DNA of 64,000 nucleotides from Vibrio tritonius (lineage in GTDB: Bacteria > Pseudomonadota > Gammaproteobacteria > Enterobacterales > Vibrionaceae): assembly GCF_001547935.1 (NCBI RefSeq), contig NZ_AP014635.1, positions 2,666,001-2,730,000 on the forward strand. Reading direction: 5' to 3'. The position numbers and the translations under genes are program-made. The notes under the pieces are model-generated. The model was given only the letters and a program-made list of their open reading frames with translations. It made no database searches and was not told where the DNA came from. This document shows positions 27,316 through 36,822 of the stretch, in pieces (within the stretch, counting starts at the first letter, position 1; every line of letters starts with the position of its first letter).

Positions 27316-28890
27316 TTACTCACTCATATAACGAGCAATGGTTTTGTACATATCATCTATCAGCTCACCGGTTTTACCGCGATTTAAGATAAGAGGTGAA
27401 CTGTCACAAAGCTGGTCATGCATACTGTCTGCCTCTTGGGTCAAATTAAGCATCTGCTGAGGAGTGTCACTGTCCATTAAATCTTTCATCAAACTATCGA
27501 TTATCAGCGCCTTGCCGCCAGCAACTCGTGAATCGAGATTAAACCAACTGTCGGCTTTCTGCTTTATCTCATCCACTCTGTCTTGAAAACTTTGCTGTAA
27601 ACCCACTTTCAAATGGCTCAATTTTAGGTCATCAACACCACGTAATACGGTCGCTTGGAGCTTATCTTGCGGAGACAACTGTTCACTGGCATGTGCATCG
27701 GTTAAACGCTCCGTCGCTTGCTCCGTTAAAGCCAGCACCTTTTCACCTTTAGCGTCCTTGTGCCATTCCACATCAGGGCTGGCTTTAATCGCCTCTTTTA
27801 CTGCGGTTTTATCGTAGTTTTTGGTCATTAAATGGTAGATATCATCTAATGCTTTAACAAAATCATCGGTGGGTAAAGCGCCAGCAGAGTGAGGATTAAC
27901 CGAGACACTCAAGGTTTTATCTTTGTTGATACCCACTTCAAATAGTCGACCATATTGGTTTTCAATTCGCTGCTTCACATGCTGACTAAACTCAGCAGGT
28001 GTTTTGACATCCACACCCATCTTTTTCAAAAGCTTACTGTGTTTGGCGAGAAAGCCTTTCGCACCATGTCCTCTCGCATCTAACGTGGCTTGATTGAAAC
28101 CTTCCACCGCACTGCCGAGCATTTGCGTAATATCTTGCTGCAACGCGGCTTCTGACATCGCCCCATCAAGACGGTGATCGAGAGTTGCTTTACGTTGCGC
28201 TAAAAAGTGAATCACCTCTGGTGAAGACTTGTTCAACGTGTGCGCCATGCTGCCCATCTGATCTTTCACATACTTAGATAACAGCGACAAACTGTCCATA
28301 TTATTGACCAGTGGAAGAATCTGTTTCGGCTTATCCATCAGCAGCGCCACCACATTACGCTCACACAACACATCGTGTTTGGCGTATTGCGCCATGGCTT
28401 TAATGTCAGTGAAACTGTTGCGATTATCTGGCGTACCTTTGCCTTCCAATAGCATCGGCGCCATCTGCTCCAATTGCGCTAGGGACTCAGAAAACTCTTT
28501 TCTTTGCAGATTTTGCTGGTGGGAAAACGGCTCGCCTCGCTGCTCAAGACTTTTCACTATCGCGGCAAAATCCTTAAACAAGGTCATGTGCACCTTAAAC
28601 TTCTGCTGATATTCAGCGTTCAGAATCGGCGTCGACTTGGCAGCTTGGTTAGTGCGAACGTCGCCACTTCGGGTGGTTTTCGCCTCCGCTTGTTGGTTGA
28701 GTTGATACGCCACTCGCTCACCACGAAAACGCGCCATCATGCGATCAATCGGACTTAGTTTGGCTTTTAAATGGGTCGGATCAGCCTCGTTTGACGAAGA
28801 AGAGGCGGTCTTACGGGCAGAAGATGAAGCATCGGCGACGTCATAAACTTGAGAAGCCGCTGAGGAATGAATTGAATGAATAGGACTCAT
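27316..28890 (-). CDS. Candidate type III effector of unknown family
   Basis: The 524-residue protein is unrecognised. Its first 60 residues are rich in Ser and Ala with few acidic residues (SPIHSIHSSAASQVYD, ASSSARKTASSSS), the composition expected of a type III secretion signal. The rest is soluble and mainly helical. There is no signal peptide or membrane segment. The ATG at 28890 is chosen because AAGGAG lies eight bases upstream; an extended frame to 28992 has no such support. It is divergent from hrpW and has a weak HrpL-like promoter. Location, composition and context point to an effector; no domain supports a specific activity. Confidence 0.6.
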   Translation of the reverse strand: MSPIHSIHSSAASQVYDVADASSSARKTASSSSNEADPTHLKAKLSPIDRMMARFRGERVAYQLNQQAEAKTTRSGDVRTNQAAKSTPILNAEYQQKFKVHMTLFKDFAAIVKSLEQRGEPFSHQQNLQRKEFSESLAQLEQMAPMLLEGKGTPDNRNSFTDIKAMAQYAKHDVLCERNVVALLMDKPKQILPLVNNMDSLSLLSKYVKDQMGSMAHTLNKSSPEVIHFLAQRKATLDHRLDGAMSEAALQQDITQMLGSAVEGFNQATLDARGHGAKGFLAKHSKLLKKMGVDVKTPAEFSQHVKQRIENQYGRLFEVGINKDKTLSVSVNPHSAGALPTDDFVKALDDIYHLMTKNYDKTAVKEAIKASPDVEWHKDAKGEKVLALTEQATERLTDAHASEQLSPQDKLQATVLRGVDDLKLSHLKVGLQQSFQDRVDEIKQKADSWFNLDSRVAGGKALIIDSLMKDLMDSDTPQQMLNLTQEADSMHDQLCDSSPLILNRGKTGELIDDMYKTIARYMSE

Positions 28891-28913
28891 GCGAGAAACT
28901 CCTTTTTCTCCAT

Positions 28914-28941
28914 TTTGTATAAACTTGTTGCATATGGTTCC
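28914..28941 (-). promoter_or_regulatory. Weak HrpL-type promoter for the candidate effector
   Basis: On the minus strand GGAACC is followed after 15 bases by ATACAAA, which keeps only part of the CCACNNA element. It lies 24 bases before the effector start. All strong boxes in this window use GGAACT and a perfect CCACNNA, so this one is doubtful. Confidence 0.35.
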
Positions 28942-28977
28942 ACGCGCCAATTTATTACTCTTCACGCCACCAGATTG

Positions 28978-29006
28978 GGAACTAATGAGCACTGCCTAAC
29001 CACACA
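28978..29006 (+). promoter_or_regulatory. HrpL-dependent promoter (hrp box) of hrpW-avrE
   Basis: GGAACT-N16-CCACACA, about 120 bases before hrpW. No other hrp box was found before avrE, so this promoter probably drives both genes. Confidence 0.85.
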
Positions 29007-29126
29007 ATGGGCACATCGCACTTTGGAAGAAACCCGTACCTTGAACACCATTTCTTGGACTGAATCAAACGTCTGGGATCACCAAATAAGATGACATTTA
29101 CTCTCTAGCCCAAAGGAACTTACTTC

Positions 29127-30398
29127 ATGATTAACTTAGGTATTCGATTATCCGACTCATCGGACTGGCAACAAAGCTCCGCACTTGGCAACAACTCCAT
29201 CGATAAGGGGACAGGCACTTCAAGCTCTACTTCCAACGATATGGGGACAGGCACCTCAGGCAGCCAAGATACCACCACAAAATTGCTCGCTATGCTCATC
29301 ATGGCTGCACTGGAAATGATGAAACAAAGCAACTCTTCAAGCGATAACGGGACAGGCACTTCATCATCAGATCCGTTCTCTAGCAAATCGTCTACCGACA
29401 ACACCATGCAGCAGCTCACCAATAGCCTATTGAACGGTTCGATGTCTGATAGCAGCAACGGTGGCGGTCAGCTATCTCAAGCCAGTTCACCACTCACTCA
29501 AGAAGTGGGCAAAATGATGGATACCCAACCAGAAACCTTCTCCTCGCCTGCTGCTTTAGCAAGCACTGGTGGTAATGGCGAAAGTGCGGGAGCCAGCGAT
29601 GTGGGGACAGGCACCACAAGCCTTGGTGATACAGGCTCTAAAAACAGTGACTTAGGCGGTAACGTTCTGGGGACAGGCACTTCAAATAACTCTGCAACAA
29701 CAAACTCCACTTCCCTAGGCGGAACCTCTGATACCTCAACTGCTGATGTGGGGACAGACACTGCAACGCAAGCCAACAACACCAGTAACTCCGCAGTTAA
29801 TATGTTCCCTACCGCATCGAGCAGCCCTAACGTCGTAGATGAAACGATTGTGGTGAAAGCGGGCGAAACCTTTGATGGTAAAGGACAAACCTTTACCGCC
29901 AGTAGCAAGCTAGGTAAAGGCGACCAAGCCGAAGACCAAAAACCACTGTTTGTGCTTGAAGATGGAGCAACGTTGAAAAACGTGGTGATTGGCGATAATG
30001 GCGCTGACGGGGTTCACACCAAAGGCGATGCCACCGTCGATAACGTGCACTGGACCAATGTAGGTGAAGATGCTCTTACCATGAAAAAAAGTGGCGATGT
30101 AACGATTCAAAATAGCAGTGCGAAAGGCGCTGATGACAAGATCTTCCAATTGAACGCCGCAGGCTCTTTAACTCTCGATAACGTGCAAGCTGATGACTTT
30201 GGCAAGCTAGTGAGAACCAATGGCGGACAACAAGCCGATTGGGAAATCAATTTGAATAATGTGAAAGCCTCTAACGGTCACAACGCATTGGTTCAAAGTG
30301 ACAGTAATACCGTCAAAGTGAATGCCACTAACGTCAGCACTGACAACGTCAAAGGCATGTACAAACTTCCTGAATCAGGCCAACTCAATATCGCTTAA
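29127..30398 (+). CDS. hrpW: HrpW: harpin with C-terminal PL3 pectate lyase domain
   Basis: The 423-residue, Cys-free protein has a Gly/Ser/Thr/Asn-rich harpin-like part (about 1-230) and a family 3 pectate lyase domain (about 240-423). The latter begins VVKAGETFDGKGQTFTA and contains KPLFVLEDGATLKNVVIG, GADGVHTKGDATVDNVHW, VGEDALTMK and ADDKIFQLNAAG. HrpW is secreted by Hrp systems into plant tissue and acts on or binds pectate. The N-terminal part carries six copies of a DNA repeat, most translated as Gly-Thr-Gly-Thr-Ser/Thr. It lies first in a unit with avrE behind a strong hrp box. Confidence 0.92.
   Translation: MINLGIRLSDSSDWQQSSALGNNSIDKGTGTSSSTSNDMGTGTSGSQDTTTKLLAMLIMAALEMMKQSNSSSDNGTGTSSSDPFSSKSSTDNTMQQLTNSLLNGSMSDSSNGGGQLSQASSPLTQEVGKMMDTQPETFSSPAALASTGGNGESAGASDVGTGTTSLGDTGSKNSDLGGNVLGTGTSNNSATTNSTSLGGTSDTSTADVGTDTATQANNTSNSAVNMFPTASSSPNVVDETIVVKAGETFDGKGQTFTASSKLGKGDQAEDQKPLFVLEDGATLKNVVIGDNGADGVHTKGDATVDNVHWTNVGEDALTMKKSGDVTIQNSSAKGADDKIFQLNAAGSLTLDNVQADDFGKLVRTNGGQQADWEINLNNVKASNGHNALVQSDSNTVKVNATNVSTDNVKGMYKLPESGQLNIA
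29207..29764 (+). repeat. Six copies of the GGGGACAGGCACTTC repeat inside hrpW
   Basis: Copies at 29207, 29243, 29348, 29603, 29669 and 29750 (15 bases each; the last two bases and some middle positions vary). All are on the coding strand and all six are in the frame that encodes Gly-Thr-Gly/Asp-Thr. Sequence between copies is unrelated, so this is scattered insertion, not a simple tandem array. Confidence 0.88.
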
Positions 30399-30406
30399 TC
30401 CAAGCA

Positions 30407-30431
30407 GCCTCTGATCCCTGTCAGAGGCTTT
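30407..30431 (+). terminator. Hairpin between hrpW and avrE
   Basis: GCCTCTGA and TCAGAGGC form a perfect 8-bp stem with loop TCCCTG, followed by only TTTCTCCC. The weak T run suggests partial termination or mRNA processing, which would lower avrE relative to hrpW. Confidence 0.5.
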
Positions 30432-30470
30432 CTCCCTTCAGTCACACGTTTCATTTACACGAGATAGCTT

Positions 30471-33400
30471 ATGAAGATCAATAACTCCGCCCAGTTAGAT
30501 ATTGCGGCACTACAGGCAACACAAGCCGCTGCCCACGACTCCCCCAGACCCGATTTACAACTGGTACAAAAATCAGCCACATCGCAACACGGACAGGTGA
30601 GTACCCTCGCCAGTGAGGGTAAACAGGCACCAATTCCCAAAAACTTAAGTCAGCAAACTGCCGCACCTGATGGTCAGCCGCTTGCCAAGCAAGCGCAAAA
30701 ACCACGCACGTCATTACAAGACCTATTTAAAGCAGCTTCGTCAAAATCAGCATCAAGTTCATCAACACCCGAGAACAACGCTTCAACGAAAACCATCAAA
30801 CAAGAAGCGACTGTCACGAGCAACGCGAAGCGTCCCAGCCTGCAAGCGCTTTTTGCGGCCGATAAAAGTCATGCAACTCATCATGCGAACGAAAGCTCTG
30901 CCGCCAACGCTGCGAATAAAACCACTCACACTCAATCCGCAACCAAACCTGTCGCAGCCGATGTTCTCGCCGCTCCCCAACTTAAACTCGCTCAGGGAAA
31001 ATTAAGCATCGGGGAACAAACCGCTCCGGGTGTATCAACGCTTCTTTCCCACACTTTAGGTAAGCCGCAGCAAAACTATTTAGCGCACCACACAAAAGAT
31101 GAGGGCGCTCAGCAGTGGCTACAAGACAAAAAAGGTCGCGTGATTTTCTTAGCAACAGATACTCAATCTAACTTGGTTGGTCTGCATCGCAGTTCATCGC
31201 TGCCTAACCCATCACTGAAACTCGATGGTCACACACTCGAAAAGCAACATACCCCATCAAGCAATGTAATGAGCCAGCTAACCGGTATCCATAAAGACAA
31301 AGAGGGCAGCCTGTGGCGAGTGCATCGCGATAAATTATTCTCGATTGGTGAACATGGCACTTGGCAACAAACCGATAAGAACGTGAGTAAATTGACGAGC
31401 CAAGCCAGCGGTGACGTTTATGGCATCGAAGATAAAAAGCAGCTCACTCTTCTCGGTCAATCCTCCTTACCTAAATCAGAAGAGAATATCGATGGCTACA
31501 GTGTCAATGAAAAAGGCAATATTGCCCTGCTTTTCAAAGGAGATGATGAAAAAAATAAGCCCGGCAGCATCGAACTCTACTCTTCGATCTCAGATACCGC
31601 AGACAAGGCTCAATCGCTGTCGGTACATTTAGCTAACGCAGTGGAAACCGATGGTGAGACACCGCCACTCCATTTAGAGTCGATTGGTATTGATAACCAG
31701 CATCTGTTTGCCATCGATAAAGAAAACCGTCTGCTCAAGGCTGATTTGCCTAAAGCCGATCAATCACGCCTTGAACTCAGCGAAATCACTCCAGAACATC
31801 TGCATCAAGCACTGGGTAAAGACATCAAGTTAGAAGGCTTTCTGCATAGCGACGACGGTGCAATTGGCTTACTCGTCAAAGATAACCACGGCCAGCAGCA
31901 TAGCTGTCCGATGGACAGCGCCAAGAATCACTTCACCACTGGCTGGAACCTATCTGATGTATTACACGTCGATAATACTCAAGGGTTGAGTCACGTAGAT
32001 AACCAAACACTCGATGTGCAAGACTTTGGTAAACAAGGCAAATTAGCCCTGCATGAGCAAACCCTTTACGCCAAAGATCCCCACACTCAAACTTGGCGTG
32101 AACAAGCAAAAGATATTGATGCGCTTCAACGCGGCAATGATGGCCAAGCCTATGCGTTACAAAACGGCAAGCTGAAGAAAATCACACTGAGTGAAAAATC
32201 TGACGCGATTAGCTTTGGTGACAACAACTTATTCACTCTGCATCAAACCAAAGGCAACGTCAGTTTGGGAGATGGACCTAAAGGTTTACCAGAAGGTAAG
32301 TTAACCGCAGCAGCCGTGATTAACGCCAATCAACACGTGGTACTAAAAGAGGATGGTGACCTCGTTCATACTCATCTTCATTCAGGCACATCGCAGGCCG
32401 TGCAGCCAAGTTCGACCCTGTCACAAAAAGGGATTGAAGGTAAAATTGCCCAGCTTTCTGTCGATAAAGATCAGCATTTATATGCCCTAACCGACCAAGG
32501 CGACCTATTCCGTTTGGATAAAGATCAGTGGCAAAACAAACTTCGTCCAGATGAGCAAGCAACATGGCAGAAAGTCTCCGTACCGCAAGGTGAAGAAGGC
32601 AGTAAGATTCATCAACTGAGTGTCGACGATAAGCGCAATATCACCCTCACGAATGACAAACACCAGTCACTCTCTTTAGGTCAAGATAACTGGTCGCAAG
32701 GTCATACAGAACCGCACGCCTCAGGGATAAGCCAACGCGATCAGCTGTTTGCTCGCTTGTCACAAGCCACTAAAGGAACGCGTCTCACCGAACACGGAAC
32801 ACAAATCAACGTGACAGCGCAAATGGGCGGCATGTCAGGTGCAGAAGGTGGGCAAATCAATAGCAAATGGACTTCCCGTCTTAAAGCTCACGTGTTTAAA
32901 CCGTCGCTAGAGGTGCCTCGACCACTACAAACCTTAGGGCATTCCGTGCAACATAAATGGCAAGGCCGCGAAGGATTAAAAGAGCTTTATCAACAGCAAC
33001 ATTCGCTCTATACCGAACTGGAAGCACAGCACAAACAGTTACCCACAGTGGTGAAGCCAGCGCTACAAGGAGCTGACCTTAAAAGTCGTTTAGAAAAACT
33101 CGATCTGGGTGAAAAAGGCCATGCTTTGAAAGCGGCGATGGAGAATTTACGTGAGCAAGTTGAGACCAGCGCTGAACATCAATTAACTGCATTGGGTAAA
33201 CATCAAGGCATCATAGATAAAGAAGGCGCGTTGAAGTTTGACTATAAACCGTCGTCAACGAAAGCGGCGGTACAAACACTTAACCCCAATCGCTCCGGTC
33301 ATAATCTCAGTAATGAATTACTGAATTTGTGGAAACACACGCCCTCATCTCCCGAATCGGTACCAGGAAAAATGCTAACCTCATTTTCCGCATTAAAGCT

Positions 33401-35627
33401 TGATATGAGCCATGAGAAAACCAATGTGCCATTGGGTCGACAACGCGATCCCAACGACAAAATGAGTTTGGTGAAATCACGCTTGGTGCTGGATACCCTC
33501 ACGATGCGCAAGCTCGACACGCTTCTAACCAAAGCCGAATCGATAGCCACCGATGTGGGGACAGGCACTTCAAGTAAAGCGCCATCATCTGCTGAAGGCC
33601 TATCTACCACCGATGTGGGGACAGGCACTTCAAGTAAAGCGCCGTCATCTGCTGAAGGCCAATCGACTGAAGGAACTGGTGCTGAAAGGACAGGCACTCT
33701 TAAGGGGACAGACGCTTTAAGCTCGCTCGAAAAAGAGTTTATGCAGTTAGCGAATCAAGGCTATGAGCAAACCCCAGTGAAAAAGGCCAGCGACCAAGGT
33801 TTACGTAGCAACAAAGAGGCAGAAGCCGCTTATGATGCGACCAAGTACTTTATCGGTGCCATGCATGATAAAGATAACGGGGTGAACGTCATTACGCGTT
33901 CCGCCCTAAAAGCAAATGATCAAACGGAACTCAATCATCAACTTAAAGCGTTGCTGCATTCAATGAAACCGTCTGACGACGTCAACATGACTCGCGGTTA
34001 CAGCGTCGATGCGTCTGTCACCTTCATTCCGACACCATTAATGGGCCATGCGGTTAATATGTTCCCGACCGCAGGGGTGAGTGAAAAACGTAACTATACC
34101 TTGGATTTCAACGGTCAAGACGACGGCGTTCAAGTCACCATCAGCGGTAACTTAGGGCCTTCTGCTTCTGGCACATTTGGTATCAGTAAAAACGCACTAC
34201 CGCATATGTTGGACAAGTCTCCGGCCGATCTTAAAACCTCCCTTAATAATGGCAATCAAACGTTAACCCCTGACATCATGGCGGGCGCGGGGTTAACCGC
34301 CAACATGAGTAAAGTGGAAGATCACCAGCTAACGTTTGGCTTAAAGGGACATGATATCGACCAGTTTATTGATGGCCTTACTTCAGGCAAATTGACCGTA
34401 CAAGATCTCGTTAGCAAAGGGCAAGAGCATGCAAACACTCATGGTACAAAGACCAGCTTTAGCCTTGATTTAGGTCTAAACATCAATGGTCGTCTTGGTT
34501 TGGCATTGAACAAAAAAGGCAGCGACCCTAGCGCCTTTATGCGGGCCAGTGCAGGCGTCAATGCTGGGATTAACCTCGCAAGTGCTAACAAAGACTCTTA
34601 CCAATCACACAGCATTGATACCGCCAAAGTGAACGTGGCAACTAAGCACGGTTTACTTAACACCGCCACCGCAGGGGCAGGTTTCGACATCACTGCAGGG
34701 ATAAGCCACAAGGATAAAAATGGCCTATTGCCGGCTACCAGCAAAATCGCTGCTAGCGTGACAGCCGCAATTGATAACTCGGTAAAAGTGAAAGGAGAAC
34801 TCAAAACCAAACACGCAGATCCTGTGACCAAAGAGACGCTGGATGGCCTGCGCGATACCTTAAGCGGCGCGTTCCCTGACGCCAAAAGCCAAAAAGTGCT
34901 GAAAGATGCGAAAGAGATAAGTGAACCAGAGAAACAATTAAGTTCACTGCAAGAGCATTTTGGTCAAAGCGAAGCGAATAACGATGGTCAGCATTCAGCG
35001 CTTAACGAACTGCACAAAGTGAATATTCAACAGCAAGCGGTTCAAAATAAAGGTGATATTATCAGTGACACCAAAATGGTAGTGACCAATTCCAACCCAG
35101 CCCATTTGGACAAACTGGGGATGGTCGATTTTCTAACATCACTTGTCGCGCCATCACATCGTCATGATCTGACCGAGCAAATTCACGCGATGATGCAGCA
35201 AGACCCTAACTTTGCATCGGTATTGGATAAGGCTCGCACTAATCCAAACACACATGCTGGTATTACACTTGAGCTGAAAGACGATGTGCGTCAGAAGCTA
35301 GAAAAAGAGTTTGTGTCAGGAAAAGTCTCTTTGAACGAAGTGAAAGCTGCGTTGGAAAATCCGGAAAACCGCCGCATCAAATCCATTACTATCTTTGAAA
35401 AAGGACAACACAAAGAAGGATTTAGTGCACCAACCCCACTCGTGAGCGGTTCAAGTACCGCCAATATTTACATGGAGCGAGATGCAGGCAGCATCGCATT
35501 TAAATATGGCACAGACCAAAAGACACCGCGAACGTACACCATCGGTGGGCAAGCCGCTGTCGACCAACCCCAGATCGTCAAAGCCATGACTGATCTTAAA
35601 CTGCAAGGTATGGACGTCAAAGCCTAA
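30471..35627 (+). CDS. avrE: AvrE/DspE-family type III effector
   Basis: The 1718-residue protein has a Ser/Ala/Gln-rich secretion region (about 1-170), then a propeller-like repeat region (about 190-790; LWRVHRDKLFSIG, LYALTDQGDLFRL). The C-terminal half shares long blocks with DspE: GREGLKELYQQQ, RLEKLDLGEKGHAL, VPLGRQRDPNDKMSLVKSRL, NKEAEAAYDATKYFIGA, LELKDDVRQKLEKEF and FKYGTDQKTPRTYT. AvrE effectors form channels in host membranes that cause watery apoplast and suppress defence. Compared with DspE, a loop after the KSRLVLDTLTMRKL block is replaced by repeat-derived sequence. No chaperone gene follows; a RAYT gene does. Confidence 0.93.
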   Translation: MKINNSAQLDIAALQATQAAAHDSPRPDLQLVQKSATSQHGQVSTLASEGKQAPIPKNLSQQTAAPDGQPLAKQAQKPRTSLQDLFKAASSKSASSSSTPENNASTKTIKQEATVTSNAKRPSLQALFAADKSHATHHANESSAANAANKTTHTQSATKPVAADVLAAPQLKLAQGKLSIGEQTAPGVSTLLSHTLGKPQQNYLAHHTKDEGAQQWLQDKKGRVIFLATDTQSNLVGLHRSSSLPNPSLKLDGHTLEKQHTPSSNVMSQLTGIHKDKEGSLWRVHRDKLFSIGEHGTWQQTDKNVSKLTSQASGDVYGIEDKKQLTLLGQSSLPKSEENIDGYSVNEKGNIALLFKGDDEKNKPGSIELYSSISDTADKAQSLSVHLANAVETDGETPPLHLESIGIDNQHLFAIDKENRLLKADLPKADQSRLELSEITPEHLHQALGKDIKLEGFLHSDDGAIGLLVKDNHGQQHSCPMDSAKNHFTTGWNLSDVLHVDNTQGLSHVDNQTLDVQDFGKQGKLALHEQTLYAKDPHTQTWREQAKDIDALQRGNDGQAYALQNGKLKKITLSEKSDAISFGDNNLFTLHQTKGNVSLGDGPKGLPEGKLTAAAVINANQHVVLKEDGDLVHTHLHSGTSQAVQPSSTLSQKGIEGKIAQLSVDKDQHLYALTDQGDLFRLDKDQWQNKLRPDEQATWQKVSVPQGEEGSKIHQLSVDDKRNITLTNDKHQSLSLGQDNWSQGHTEPHASGISQRDQLFARLSQATKGTRLTEHGTQINVTAQMGGMSGAEGGQINSKWTSRLKAHVFKPSLEVPRPLQTLGHSVQHKWQGREGLKELYQQQHSLYTELEAQHKQLPTVVKPALQGADLKSRLEKLDLGEKGHALKAAMENLREQVETSAEHQLTALGKHQGIIDKEGALKFDYKPSSTKAAVQTLNPNRSGHNLSNELLNLWKHTPSSPESVPGKMLTSFSALKLDMSHEKTNVPLGRQRDPNDKMSLVKSRLVLDTLTMRKLDTLLTKAESIATDVGTGTSSKAPSSAEGLSTTDVGTGTSSKAPSSAEGQSTEGTGAERTGTLKGTDALSSLEKEFMQLANQGYEQTPVKKASDQGLRSNKEAEAAYDATKYFIGAMHDKDNGVNVITRSALKANDQTELNHQLKALLHSMKPSDDVNMTRGYSVDASVTFIPTPLMGHAVNMFPTAGVSEKRNYTLDFNGQDDGVQVTISGNLGPSASGTFGISKNALPHMLDKSPADLKTSLNNGNQTLTPDIMAGAGLTANMSKVEDHQLTFGLKGHDIDQFIDGLTSGKLTVQDLVSKGQEHANTHGTKTSFSLDLGLNINGRLGLALNKKGSDPSAFMRASAGVNAGINLASANKDSYQSHSIDTAKVNVATKHGLLNTATAGAGFDITAGISHKDKNGLLPATSKIAASVTAAIDNSVKVKGELKTKHADPVTKETLDGLRDTLSGAFPDAKSQKVLKDAKEISEPEKQLSSLQEHFGQSEANNDGQHSALNELHKVNIQQQAVQNKGDIISDTKMVVTNSNPAHLDKLGMVDFLTSLVAPSHRHDLTEQIHAMMQQDPNFASVLDKARTNPNTHAGITLELKDDVRQKLEKEFVSGKVSLNEVKAALENPENRRIKSITIFEKGQHKEGFSAPTPLVSGSSTANIYMERDAGSIAFKYGTDQKTPRTYTIGGQAAVDQPQIVKAMTDLKLQGMDVKA
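33547..33660 (+). repeat. 60-bp tandem duplication in avrE carrying the GGGGACAGGCACTTC repeat
   Basis: Bases 33547-33600 recur at 33607-33660 with one mismatch (33584 A, 33644 G), a period of exactly 60 bases or 20 codons. Each unit contains one repeat copy (33557, 33617). Two more degenerate copies follow at 33686 and 33704, all in the same reading frame. Confidence 0.92.
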
Positions 35628-35634
35628 ACAGCAT

Positions 35635-35661
35635 AAGCCTCTGGTCTCCAGAGGCTTTTTT
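35635..35661 (+). terminator. Terminator after avrE
   Basis: AAGCCTCTGG and CCAGAGGCTT pair around TCT and are followed by a T run. It is a classic rho-independent terminator directly after the stop codon. Confidence 0.85.
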
Positions 35662-35685
35662 CGTTGCTCGATAACCGTTAATTAT

Positions 35686-35774
35686 AAGGACAGGTAATTA
35701 TAAGGACAGGCATTTCAAGCAGGCTCTTCAGCAAGTGTTTTTTTGAGGAGATGCCTTGAGAGGACAGGCACGCC
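35686..35774 (+). repeat. Three repeat copies upstream of the RAYT gene
   Basis: AAGGACAGGTAATTA (35686), AAGGACAGGCATTTC (35702) and AGGACAGGCACGCC (35761), all in the same orientation, lie in the 240-base gap between avrE and the RAYT gene. Clustering beside the transposase supports these being its REP-type substrate. Confidence 0.8.
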
Positions 35775-35874
35775 AATTCCTTGAACTCACTCGCACCAAA
35801 GTCGCACCACACTCGCCTTAAGCGTTCATTATTTGCACACTCAATATCAAGCCAATTTCAACGAGTATGTATTT

Positions 35875-36822
35875 ATGACCATCGCTAGACGCCAGCAAAT
35901 CGACCTCGCGATTACACCTTATTATCACTGCGTTTCGCGTTGTGTGCGTCGCTCTTTCTTATGCGGCAGAGATCCACTCACCAATCGCTCTTATGAGCAT
36001 CGCCGCAGTTGGCTTGAAAAACGCATTCACCAACTGGCTTCTATCTACTGCATTGATATTTGTGCTTATGCCGTAATGAGTAATCACTATCATCTGGTCG
36101 TTCACATCAATAAAAACAAGGCACTAGCACTTTCAGATCAAGAAATCATCGAACGTTGGTCACAGGAACACAAACTCGACCCTTTTATCACTCGCTTTCA
36201 TGAGTTGAAACAGCCCAACAGCCTTGTTATTGAGCAATATCATAAAATTATCGAAAAATGGCGAGAGCGGCTTTATTCACTAAGTTGGATGATGAAGGAA
36301 CTCAATATGAGCATCGCCTGTTGGGCCAATAAGGAAGATGAATGCACCGGGCACTTTTGGGAAGGGCGTTATAAATCTCAGTCGTTGCTTGATGAAAAAG
36401 CACTGTTAGCCGCAATGACTTACGTCGATTTGAATCCAGTGCGCGCAAAAATAGCCAAAACTCCTGAAGAAGCAGAGCACACCTCGCTAAAACTGCGGAT
36501 TGACGCCTTAAAGAAAAACCAACCAACACCCGCGGCACTCTTGCCTTTCGTCGGTATCCAAGAACAAGTGCAAGGCTTGCCATTTCGTCTTATCGATTAT
36601 CTCGAATGGGTAAATTGGATAGCTAACACAACAGCTCAACCGCCATCATCTTTCGACTCCAAACCCATTATGGTGCAACACTTAGAGCTTGAAGACAGCG
36701 AATTTTTCACCACCTGTACTCAGATAGAAAAACATCGCTGTTTATGGGTAGGAACTCCAGATAACTTACGAAGTGCCAAAGCCAGTTTAAACAAGCAGCG
36801 TATTCAAGGCGTTAGAGTGTAG
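35875..36822 (+). CDS. REP-associated tyrosine transposase (RAYT, IS200/Y1 family)
   Basis: The protein (315 residues from ATG 35875) has the Y1 transposase fold: ITPYYHCVSRCVRRSFLCG near the start, the HUH metal motif in NHYHLVVHI, GHFWEGRYKSQSL, and the likely nucleophile Tyr in MTYVDLNPVRA. Such domesticated transposases cut and join REP sequences as single strands. GGACAGGCAC repeats cluster just upstream and through nearby Hrp genes. An in-frame ATG at 35833 is an alternative start. Its 3' end overlaps the convergent hrpE stop by 11 bases, so it sits tightly between avrE and the hrpA operon. Confidence 0.88.
   Translation: MTIARRQQIDLAITPYYHCVSRCVRRSFLCGRDPLTNRSYEHRRSWLEKRIHQLASIYCIDICAYAVMSNHYHLVVHINKNKALALSDQEIIERWSQEHKLDPFITRFHELKQPNSLVIEQYHKIIEKWRERLYSLSWMMKELNMSIACWANKEDECTGHFWEGRYKSQSLLDEKALLAAMTYVDLNPVRAKIAKTPEEAEHTSLKLRIDALKKNQPTPAALLPFVGIQEQVQGLPFRLIDYLEWVNWIANTTAQPPSSFDSKPIMVQHLELEDSEFFTTCTQIEKHRCLWVGTPDNLRSAKASLNKQRIQGVRV

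Noticed and set aside
28876..29094. Small plus-strand frame upstream of hrpW
   Set aside because: It is antisense to the candidate effector start and spans the hrp box; no family resemblance.
29120..29908. Antisense open frames opposite hrpW
   Set aside because: They arise from the low-complexity Ser/Thr coding sequence; hrpW is supported by the PL3 domain and hrp box.
33299..33697. Antisense frame with repeated Val-Pro-Val-Pro-Thr-Ser opposite avrE
   Set aside because: It is the complement of the repeat-bearing coding region; avrE homology on the plus strand explains the sequence.
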